A stretch of DNA of 14,481 bases. It comes from JBBRHF01 sp038223055 (GTDB taxonomy: Bacteria; Actinomycetota; Actinomycetes; JACCUZ01). The stretch is taken from NCBI GenBank assembly GCA_038223055.1, contig JBBRHF010000110.1, forward strand, positions 1 through 14,481, read 5' to 3'. Below the pieces are notes generated by a model that saw only the letters and a list, made by a program, of their open reading frames with translations, did no database searches and was not told where the DNA came from. Within the stretch, counting starts at the first letter, position 1; each line of letters starts with the position of its first letter. This document shows, piece by piece, positions 8,147-14,290 of this stretch. A program made the translations under genes and the position numbers.

Positions 8147-9067
8147 GTGACGAGCGGACTGATCTACGCGGCCATCATTGCCATGTGGGGTGCCTATTTC
8201 ATCCCGCTGTGGCTGCGCCGCCACGAGGAGCGATCCGAGTCGCGGTCGGTGGAGCGTTTCTCGCGGGCGATGCGCATCCTGTCTCGGCGCTCCTCGACGC
8301 CAGACCAGCGCTATGTCGTCATGCCGCCGCGCCCGGCGGAGAAGTCCCGCCCCGAGGAGCGGCAGCCGGCGGAACAGCGCCCCGCGGAACAGCGCCCGGC
8401 GGAACAGCGCCCGGCGGAACAGCGCCCGGCACCCGGGCACCGCCACCAGCGCCCTGGCGCGCGTCCTGGCCGGCCTTCGGCGCAGGCCGCCTCCCTCGCC
8501 GTACGTCGTCGGCGGATCCTCGCCGCACTGGTGCTCGCGACCGTGCTGGCCGCGGTGCTGGCGCCGCTCACGTCCGTGCCGTGGTGGGCGCCGGCGGTCC
8601 TGCTGGCCGGGATCGTCGCCAATCTGGTCCACCTGCGGCTGCAGACCCGCAGCCGCCTCGAGCTCTCGCGCAGCCGCGACTCCTTCCGCCGCCGCACCCT
8701 CTCGCGCTTACATCGAATCGACTCCGCCGAACGCATCGCCGCCACCCGGCACAGCCTGCGCGAGGAGCGGGCCGAGGCCGAGGCGTCCCATCAGGCCGAG
8801 CAACGGGCCACCGAAGACGCCGCCCGGTCGCGGGCCGAGGGCTGGTCGCCGGTCCCCGTGCCGCTGCCGACCTACGTGACCAAGCCGATGGCGCCGCCGG
8901 CCGGGCGAACGGCCCAACCGGCCCCTGGCGCGACGGTCGCCCGCGGGGTTCTGGCGGGAGGGTCGGCGTCGGGCGGCGAGATGCCGTTCGACCAGTGGGC
9001 GGTCGAGCCGGACGGGCGACACGACCTTGGTGCCGTCATCGACCGCCGCCGCGCCGTCAACGACTAG
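8147..9067 (+). CDS. sepX: Divisome membrane protein SepX/GlpR
   Basis: Actinobacterial membrane protein that works with the cell-division machinery: SepX in Streptomyces, and GlpR (receptor of the MoeA-like Glp) in Corynebacterium. The 306-residue product begins with a hydrophobic helix (about 3-22, SGLIYAAIIAMWGAYFIPLW) followed by basic WLRRHEE, the family N terminus. Two further helices lie at about 123-143 and 147-166, then a charged helical stretch (about 167-230). The family hallmark WSPVPVPLPTYVTKPMAP starts at W233. Between helices 1 and 2 is a low-complexity linker with four PAEQR-type repeats. The GTG start is preceded by a leaderless-type -10 box. Rv0996 holds the equivalent place in M. 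tuberculosis. Family assignment rests on recalled homologues. Confidence 0.88.
   Translation: MTSGLIYAAIIAMWGAYFIPLWLRRHEERSESRSVERFSRAMRILSRRSSTPDQRYVVMPPRPAEKSRPEERQPAEQRPAEQRPAEQRPAEQRPAPGHRHQRPGARPGRPSAQAASLAVRRRRILAALVLATVLAAVLAPLTSVPWWAPAVLLAGIVANLVHLRLQTRSRLELSRSRDSFRRRTLSRLHRIDSAERIAATRHSLREERAEAEASHQAEQRATEDAARSRAEGWSPVPVPLPTYVTKPMAPPAGRTAQPAPGATVARGVLAGGSASGGEMPFDQWAVEPDGRHDLGAVIDRRRAVND
8371..8430 (+). repeat. 15-bp x4 tandem repeat inside sepX (PAEQR repeats)
   Basis: Four consecutive 15-bp units begin GGAACAGCGCCC(C/G) at 8371, 8386, 8401 and 8416, with one or two base differences between units. The period is five codons, so the repeat is read as PAEQR and changes in copy number keep the frame. 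It lies in the linker between the first and second membrane helices. Confidence 0.85.
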
Positions 9068-9154
9068 GCGCGCCGGTCTGGTGCCGTTGATCATCCCCGT
9101 CGCTGGTCGTGAAGCTGCCAGTGCGGCGGTCAGGCCAGTGCGGCGAGTGTTTGG

Positions 9155-9160
9155 TAGCCT
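9155..9160 (+). promoter_or_regulatory. Putative -10 box of tRNA-Ala
   Basis: TGGTAGCCT contains a TANNNT-type -10 (TAGCCT) 28 bases before the mature tRNA, preceded by TG as in extended -10 boxes. No clear -35 is seen. Just upstream, a 12-bp direct repeat GCCAGTGCGGCG occurs at 9117-9128 and 9134-9145. Confidence 0.4.
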
Positions 9161-9188
9161 CGTTCGGCACCCGCCGGGGTGCGGCACT

Positions 9189-9264
9189 GGGGCTGTAGCG
9201 CAGCTGGTAGCGCACCTCGTTCGCAACGAGGGGGTCAGGGGTTCGAGTCCCCTCAGCTCCACCA
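9189..9264 (+). tRNA. tRNA-Ala (anticodon CGC)
   Basis: A complete cloverleaf can be drawn. The acceptor stem GGGGCTG (9189-9195) pairs with CAGCTCC (9254-9260) and includes the G3-U70 wobble that marks alanine tRNAs. The anticodon stem CCTCG/CGAGG encloses the loop TTCGCAA, giving anticodon CGC at 9222-9224. The T arm is AGGGG-TTCGAGT-CCCCT. The discriminator A is 9261 and CCA is encoded at 9262-9264. The gene stands alone between sepX and a gene-poor mobile region. Confidence 0.95.
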
Positions 9265-9280
9265 AGAAAGCGCAGCTCAG

Positions 9281-9314
9281 AGGCCGGTTCCGGAAACATC
9301 GGAACCGGCTTTCT
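9281..9314 (+). terminator. Rho-independent terminator after tRNA-Ala
   Basis: The 10-bp perfect stem GCCGGTTCCG (9283-9292) and CGGAACCGGC (9300-9309) has a 7-base loop. It is extended by a G-T and an A-T pair, and the 3' side runs into TTTCT. Its distance from the tRNA 3' end fits a terminator for that transcript. Confidence 0.85.
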
Positions 9315-9761
9315 GGCTGAATGTCGGCAGGTTGTCGGCAACTCGCGCCGCGCGTCGGCGGACCTAGGCGAATGCGGACGGACAAGGATGGACCGGGTTT
9401 GGCGGCGTCGCGGCGTCACGAGGTTCGACTGGGGGAGTGAAGGGACTACTTGGTGACGACCGTGACCTGGCGCGACTCTCGGCTTGGCGAGCAGGAGCGA
9501 GAACTGACGACCGGCATCAATCCTCGTTCACGACGACGGTCGGTGTAGCGACGCCACCAGACTGATCGACGTGGCCGCCCCTGACATGACCGCCACGCGT
9601 CACGACAGTTGCAAACGGCGGCATCCTGGCCGTGGCCACCCGCGGAGTCCGATCCGGGCGTGGGCTACCCCGGCGCAGTCATCACGAGGATGGCCGAACC
9701 CGGTTCGCGCCGGCTGGGCGCGGCACGCCCAGCGTGTCGAGCATCGCGCGGATGTCAGACC

Positions 9762-9821
9762 ACGGGTCCGGCCCACGCATAGGCAAGACGCGGCCTCTTC
9801 CACGGTGAGCAGTAGTCGCTG
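9762..9821 (-). pseudogene. Possible excisionase/HTH (helix-turn-helix) remnant
   Basis: On the minus strand this segment reads QRLLLTVEEAASCLCVGRTR. That resembles the start of excisionase-type DNA-binding domains (LTVEEAAELLGVSRS...). The similarity stops right after this half-domain: the expected wing residues and arginine-rich end are missing. An adjacent frame continues as PWSDIRAMLDTLGVPR, so a frameshift is possible. Only about 20 residues match, so this may be chance. Confidence 0.3.
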
Positions 9822-10436
9822 TCCCACTCCGTTCGGGGGCGCTGCTCGGTGGCCTCGACGCGTGGCCATGGTCCCTTGGGCTTCACGCGTGGTCATGGGA
9901 ACTCCTTCATGGGTTGCCGCCGCGTCCCTGCCGTCCATGCGAGAAACAGAGCGTCTCTCCCTGGGGACAGGCACCTCGAGCGCTGGACTACTGCCAGTTT
10001 CCAGCGGCCCTGTCCCCCGAGCGCCGACCGTCGCACAGTCAGCGCGGACGACGTCGGCCCCCTGCGCCGGAACCCGCGACCTTCTGCGCCTGGTGGCCAC
10101 CGGCGCCCGTGCGCCTCGGTGGCGACATCGCCGGCAGGCGGGCCGCGGCGAGGGCGACGACTCGGCCGCCGATGGCCAAGCCCGCGCCCACGCCCGGCTA
10201 CCCGACATCGACGAGGACGAGGTCTGCCGCAATTCGACAAATCATGGCTCTGAGCAGCGGGTGTACCGTTAGCGGTCGACGTTGGCCGACGTTCAGTCGG
10301 CCGGATACGGACGTTCTGCGGACTTCTGCGGACTGCCGCCGGGTACGGCGCAACCCCGGCCGGCCGGGTCGGGGGCGGACCCGGGGCGGACCCCCGATGT
10401 CGCCGAGCGATTGCGGCGTGTCCGCGACACATCGTG

Positions 10437-10466
10437 AAGACCGCCGCTCAGGCGTCTTGCTTCTTT
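10437..10466 (+). terminator. Weak terminator-like hairpin
   Basis: AAGAC-C-GCC pairs with GGC-GTCTT around the loop GCTCA, with one bulged C, and is followed by the T-rich GCTTCTTTC. It could stop plus-strand transcripts entering the transposase remnant, or mark the outer end of that element. No plus-strand gene feeds it. Confidence 0.25.
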
Positions 10467-10490
10467 CAGAGCGCGTGCGGATAGGTGGGT

Positions 10491-10830
10491 TTAGTCGGTC
10501 CAGCGTTTGGCCCATTTGACGAGTTTCACGGTGAGGATGAGGGCGACGGCGAGTGCGACCTGTCCGAGCCGTTGTGGGCTGAAGCGGTCGGTGTTGCGGC
10601 GGAGCTGGCCGAAGTGGGAGAGCCAGGAGTTGGTGCGTTCGACGGGCCAGCGCAGGCCCAGGGTGAGAGGTTTCTTCTTCTTGGTGTCGCCCTTGGACTT
10701 CTTCTTGGCGCAGACGATGGCGGTGAGTCCGAGGCGGTGGCAGCGTCACAGGGTGAGGTTGCTGTCGTAGCCGCGGTCCAGGTGCAGTGTCTCCACGTCA
10801 GGGAGTAGTCCTCGTTTGGCGACGGCATCA
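10491..10830 (-). pseudogene. IS5-family transposase remnant (C-terminal part, in-frame stop)
   Basis: The minus-strand frame ending at the TAA of 10491-10493 reads DAVAKRGLLPDVETLHLDRGYDS, then after an internal TGA (10746-10748) LTAIVCAKKKSKGD, and later RWPVERTNSWLSHFGQLRRN. These are the second catalytic Asp region (DRGYDS) and the catalytic Glu region (VERTNSW) of IS5-type DDE transposases, ending in the usual VKLVKWAKRW. About 113 codons survive of roughly 270 in the family; the N-terminal half is absent. Homology ends near 10828-10830, where unrelated AT-rich DNA begins. The in-frame stop and truncation make it non-functional. The subgroup is not certain. Confidence 0.8.
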
Positions 10831-10862
10831 CGTTCTCCTTTGCTACCCTGAGGAACGGAACA

Positions 10863-10893
10863 TGAAGTACCTATACTTCAAGTATCGCTACTT
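10863..10893. promoter_or_regulatory. Two tandem operator-like dyads (AAGTA-N4-TACTT)
   Basis: AAGTAcctaTACTT at 10865-10878 and AAGTAtcgcTACTT at 10880-10893 are two perfect dyads, one base apart, with a 15-bp period. They also create the offset palindrome ATACTTcAAGTAT. The segment is markedly AT-rich in a GC-rich setting. On the minus strand it lies upstream of AAAGGAG (10834-10840) and a GTG-ATG pair at 10826-10831, as expected of an operator and ribosome binding site whose gene has been replaced by the transposase remnant. The half-sites remind me of HxlR-type regulators, but this is only a resemblance. Confidence 0.45.
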
Positions 10894-10904
10894 TAGGCTG
10901 GGAG

Positions 10905-11099
10905 ATGTGGGATGCCACGTCGGGGGCAGCCCTGAAGCTTTTCGACGCAGCGGGCGGGTGCTCGACCCCGGGGGGGGAGCTGTGGACCGTGTTCAACACC
11001 CATCTCGCCTACGCTAACGCCCTGACCCGAGCGGTTGGGCCAACGCAGGTCGTGGGCGTCAGCACACGGTTCACGGCCACGGTGTCCACGCGGCGCTAA
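10905..11099 (+). pseudogene. C-terminal fragment of an RsmC-like rRNA methyltransferase
   Basis: The 64-codon frame contains TPGGELWTVFNTHLAYANAL followed by TRAVGPTQVVGVSTRF and TATVSTRR. This resembles the end of class I SAM-dependent methyltransferases of the RsmC/RlmG type (PGGELW..-N-HL-Y...., then G...-V-....-F-V). The SAM-binding glycine motif and the NPP(F/Y) catalytic motif that should precede it are absent. The first codons are poorly conserved, which suggests truncation at or near the operator/IS junction. The assignment is from remembered family patterns. Confidence 0.5.
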
Positions 11100-11370
11100 C
11101 CAGCCGCGCGGATGCGGTTGGCCGCTGCGTTCGCGCTGAGGATCTCCGTGAGCCCGGGCTCGGTCGTCGTGTTCCATGCAATCTGCCATGACCTCCGGCA
11201 GCCCTGGACCCCCGGCAGTCCAGCGTCGCGGCGTACAGCACAAATGGCACGCCGGTACATCGGGCAGGAGGTCTAGGTGGTTCAATGATTTCGCCTCACC
11301 GAAGCGAGTCCTGCCCCGGGCAGTTGGGCGATCCATCAGCTGCCAACGACAACGCGCGGAATGAGTACTC
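11100..11370. other. Intergenic region upstream of the Dcu transporter
   Basis: About 270 bp with no supportable gene. It should hold the promoter of the transporter-dipeptidase pair, but I see no convincing -35/-10 pair. The palindrome GAGTACTC lies immediately before the ATG at 11371, and no good Shine-Dalgarno is present. Confidence 0.5.
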
Positions 11371-12798
11371 ATGGACGGCTTGCTCGTTGTCCTGCAAGGC
11401 CTAGTCGTGCTGGGCGCCATCATCTTGGGTGTCCGGATGGGGGGCATCGGCCTGGGGCTCTGGGGTGTTGCCGGAACGGCACTGCTGGTGTTCGTCTTCG
11501 GACTCGACCCCGGCTCGCCACCCGTCGCGGCCTTCTTCATCATCATCGCCGTCATCACCGCGTCGGCGTCGATGCAGGCGGCCGGAGGAATCGACTTCCT
11601 GGTATCAGTGGCCTCGCGAATCATCCGTCGCTACCCGCGGCGGATCACCCATGTCGCGCCACTCGTATCCTTTGTGTTCACTCTTGGCGCAGGCACGGGC
11701 AACATCTTCTTCGCCCTCATCCCCGTGATCTACGAGACGTCGTACCGCAACGGGATACGCCCCGAACGGCCGCTTGCCGCGGCCACAGTGACGTCGTCAC
11801 TCGGAATCGTCGCCAGCCCCGTGTCTGCGGCGATGGCCGCCTACCTGACGCTGCTTCCCAACGGCTTCGGCCTCCCGCAGATTCTCGCGATCACCGTCCC
11901 CGCCTCGATCGTGGCCTGCCTGGTGACCTCCACGGTCCAGCAACGAATCGGCAGGGAGCTCGTCGAGGACCCCGAGTTCCTCCGCCGGGTCGAGTCTGGC
12001 GCCCTCGTTCCACCACCTCGGGTCGCGGCCCAGCTGGCCGCAAAAGCAGCGACACGGAGCGTCGTGACCTCGGGCGCCGGCAGCGCGGGAACCCCCAAAG
12101 GTGCCAGCAGGACGGGCGTGGCCGACCAGCCTGCCGGCCACGCGGCCGCGGGCAACAGCGCCTATGCCGAGTCAGTGGTGCCACCCGGTGGCGCCCGCAG
12201 CGCGTACGTCTTTCTCGTCGGGGTGGCGCTGATTGTTCTGATGGGCCTGTTCGAGAAGCTGCGGCCCATGGTCAACGTCGATGACGCAGAGGTGCGCCTG
12301 GACATGACCACGACGATCCAGCTGATCATGTTCACGGTGGCCCTCATCGTCCTGGCCTGGGGCCGGGTCAAGCCCGCTGTGCTCGTGACCCAACCGCTGC
12401 TGTGGCACGGTTTCGTCGCTGCCGTCGCCCTGTTCGGGATCGCCTGGATGGCAGACACGTTCATCGCCGGCAACAAAGAGAACATCGTGGAGCCCTTGGG
12501 CCGCCTCGTCGTGGAGCAGCCACTGTTCCTCGGAGTCGCGATCTTCCTCGTTGCCGCAATGACAACGAGCCAGTCAACCACCACCCGGACGATGATCCCG
12601 ATCGCGCTGGCGGCAAGCCTGGCGCCGGCAACCATCACGGCTCTGTGGCTCTCCATGGTCGGCATCTGGCTCTTCCCGGCGAACGGTCCTCAGATCGCTG
12701 CCGTCGCCATCGACGAGACGGGCACTACCCGCCTCAGCCAGGTGCCGATCTGGCACTCGTTCACCATCCCGATGCTGGCCTGCTGGCCTGCTGGGTGA
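11371..12798 (+). CDS. Dcu-family C4-dicarboxylate transporter, C terminus frameshifted
   Basis: Inner-membrane carrier of the DcuA/DcuB family, which moves C4-dicarboxylates (fumarate, succinate, malate, aspartate) by exchange or uptake. The 475-residue product matches E. coli DcuA in order: GVRMGGIGLG near the N terminus, MQAAGGIDFLV, AGTGNIFFALIPVI, SPVSAAMAAY, and DETGTTRLSQ close to the end. Residues about 205-265 form a hydrophilic Ala/Gly/Ser-rich loop. After IPMLACW the frame ends in PAG and a stop. Removing one copy of the 8-bp tandem repeat TGCTGGCC (12773-12788) restores VSAVGAGLLISLFM and a stop at 12837-12839, giving 486 residues. The last membrane helix is therefore disrupted. 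It may be a fresh mutation, a phase-variable site or a sequence error. Direction and substrate are inferred. Confidence 0.85.
   Translation: MDGLLVVLQGLVVLGAIILGVRMGGIGLGLWGVAGTALLVFVFGLDPGSPPVAAFFIIIAVITASASMQAAGGIDFLVSVASRIIRRYPRRITHVAPLVSFVFTLGAGTGNIFFALIPVIYETSYRNGIRPERPLAAATVTSSLGIVASPVSAAMAAYLTLLPNGFGLPQILAITVPASIVACLVTSTVQQRIGRELVEDPEFLRRVESGALVPPPRVAAQLAAKAATRSVVTSGAGSAGTPKGASRTGVADQPAGHAAAGNSAYAESVVPPGGARSAYVFLVGVALIVLMGLFEKLRPMVNVDDAEVRLDMTTTIQLIMFTVALIVLAWGRVKPAVLVTQPLLWHGFVAAVALFGIAWMADTFIAGNKENIVEPLGRLVVEQPLFLGVAIFLVAAMTTSQSTTTRTMIPIALAASLAPATITALWLSMVGIWLFPANGPQIAAVAIDETGTTRLSQVPIWHSFTIPMLACWPAG
12773..12794 (+). repeat. 8-bp tandem duplication causing the Dcu frameshift
   Basis: TGCTGGCC occurs at 12773-12780 and again at 12781-12788, followed by a partial copy TGCTGG to 12794. 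Eight bases are not a multiple of three, so the extra copy shifts the frame and brings the TGA at 12796-12798 into phase. With one copy fewer the frame continues to the TGA at 12837-12839. Confidence 0.9.
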
Positions 12799-12880
12799 GC
12801 GCAGTGGGCGCGGGGCTGCTCATCTCGCTCTTCATGTGACGTCCACCCAACCTTCTGCGGACCAACCAAGGAGCCAACTG

Positions 12881-14251
12881 ATGACACAGAACACCGGCAC
12901 CCGACCCGACGTCGTCGCCGTGCGCTCCACGGTCTCGGGGCTGATGCCAGATCTCCTGGCCGAGCTGGGCTCGTTGGTGGCCATCCCGTCGGTGGCGTTC
13001 CCCAGCTTCCCTCCGGAGCCGGTTCACCGGATGTCTGAGGCGGTCCTCGACCTCTTCCGCCGCTCGGGTGTCGATGACGTCCGGCTCCTGGAGATTCCCG
13101 GTGGCTACCCGGCCGTATACGCCGACATCCCTGGGCCCGAGGGCAGCCCTACGGTCCTGCTGTACGCGCACTACGACGTGCAGCCGGCGCCCATGGAGCA
13201 GGGATGGGACACCGACCCCTGGCAGGCGACGCGCAAGCCCGACGGTCGCATCTACGGCCGCGGGGCTGCCGACGACAAGAGCGGTCTGATCATCCACGCG
13301 GGAACGATCCGGGCGCTCGCCGGTCGGCTGCCGGTCGGCGTCCGGCTGCTCGCGGAGGGTGAGGAGGAGACCGTCAGCCACCTCCCGGCATACGTCGACG
13401 CGAACCCCCAGCTCTTCGCCTGCGACGTATTCGTGATCGCCGACATGGGCAACCAGGAGGTCGGGAGGCCGGCGCTGACGACGGCACTGCGCGGCGATGT
13501 CTCCTGCACGCTGCGCGTGCGCACCCTGGACCACCCGGTGCACTCGGGACTCTTCGGCGGGGCGGCGCCCGATGCACTGGTCGCGCTGATCCGCATCCTG
13601 GCGACGCTGCACGACGAGAACGGCAACACGATCGTCCCCGGCGTCACCTCCGGGGAGTGGCCGGGCGCCGACTTCGACGAGGTGGCCTACCGCGAGAGCT
13701 CAGGGCTGCTCGATGGCGTCGACCTCATCGGCACGGGATCACTCGCCTCACGTCTTTGGTCGAAGCCCTCCGTCACGGTGATCGGCATCGACGCTCCCTC
13801 GGTCCAAGCGGCTTCCAACGTGCTGCTCCCCGAGGCGACGGCGAAGATCTCCATGCGGATCGTGCCGGGTGCCGATGCGGATCGAGAGCTCGAGGCCCTG
13901 ATGGGGCATTTGCGCTCAGCGGCGCCGTGGAACGTGATTGTCGAGGTTGAGAAGGTCAAGGTCGGTTGGCCCTTCGCCGTCGACATGTCCGGCCCAACGT
14001 TGCGCAAGGCGAGCAATGCTCTGGAAGCCGCGTTCGGGCGGCCGGTCGAACAGATCGGTTCGGGCGGTTCCATCCCCCTGGTGGCGACCCTGAAGAAGGC
14101 GTCTCCGTCCGCAGACGTCCTGCTGTGGGGCGCCGAGGACCTCGCGCTCAGCCGGATCCACGCGTCCAACGAGAGCGTCGACCCTCGCGAGATCGAGGAC
14201 ATGGTAGTCGCTCAGGTGCTGACCCTGTTGGGAATGGGCGAAGCCGGATAA
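12881..14251 (+). CDS. M20-family metallodipeptidase (carnosinase/CN2-like)
   Basis: Cytoplasmic zinc-dependent peptidase predicted to cleave dipeptides. The 456-residue protein shows the M20 metal and catalytic set: H97 and D99 in YAHYDVQPAP, bridging D131 in GRGAADDKSG, the acidic EGEEE at 159-163 (general base and metal ligand), D188 in ADMG, and H427 in SRIHASNES. The dimerisation/lid domain is inserted in the middle, with HPVHSGLFGG. No signal peptide is seen. The ATG at 12881 is chosen because AAGGAG (12868-12873) lies seven bases upstream; the frame is open to a GTG at 12836, but that codon overlaps the end of the transporter reading frame. It follows the Dcu gene by about 40 bp and is probably co-transcribed. 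Exact substrate unknown. Confidence 0.92.
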   Translation: MTQNTGTRPDVVAVRSTVSGLMPDLLAELGSLVAIPSVAFPSFPPEPVHRMSEAVLDLFRRSGVDDVRLLEIPGGYPAVYADIPGPEGSPTVLLYAHYDVQPAPMEQGWDTDPWQATRKPDGRIYGRGAADDKSGLIIHAGTIRALAGRLPVGVRLLAEGEEETVSHLPAYVDANPQLFACDVFVIADMGNQEVGRPALTTALRGDVSCTLRVRTLDHPVHSGLFGGAAPDALVALIRILATLHDENGNTIVPGVTSGEWPGADFDEVAYRESSGLLDGVDLIGTGSLASRLWSKPSVTVIGIDAPSVQAASNVLLPEATAKISMRIVPGADADRELEALMGHLRSAAPWNVIVEVEKVKVGWPFAVDMSGPTLRKASNALEAAFGRPVEQIGSGGSIPLVATLKKASPSADVLLWGAEDLALSRIHASNESVDPREIEDMVVAQVLTLLGMGEAG

Positions 14252-14290
14252 CCATCCAGCCCGCCCCCCAAGGAGGTCCTCGGGCGACCC

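Larger units (their letters stand above)
9315..10490. other. Gene-poor accessory stretch after tRNA-Ala
   Basis: About 1.2 kb with no intact gene that I can support. Open frames exist on both strands but give arginine/proline/serine-rich products with no recognisable domain, as expected by chance at this GC content. Identifiable pieces are a possible excisionase HTH remnant at 9762-9821, a 7-bp hairpin GGCCGAC-GTTCA-GTCGGCC at 10284-10302, a tandem TTCTGCGGAC duplication near 10314-10333, and a CCGGGTC/GACCCGG dyad near 10365-10385. It looks like decayed mobile DNA. Confidence 0.6.

Noticed and set aside
9057..9419. Minus-strand frames containing GAEGTRTPDPL and GLEPLTPSLRTRC
   Set aside because: These peptides are the usual artefact of translating a tRNA gene on its opposite strand.
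9571..10272. Overlapping open frames of 200 or more codons on both strands
   Set aside because: No domain, no ribosome binding site and biased composition; apart from one short HTH-like piece nothing is recognisable.
12836..12880. Upstream GTG start for the dipeptidase
   Set aside because: The extra 15 residues are not family-like, the codon overlaps the transporter's native stop, and AAGGAG fits the ATG at 12881.
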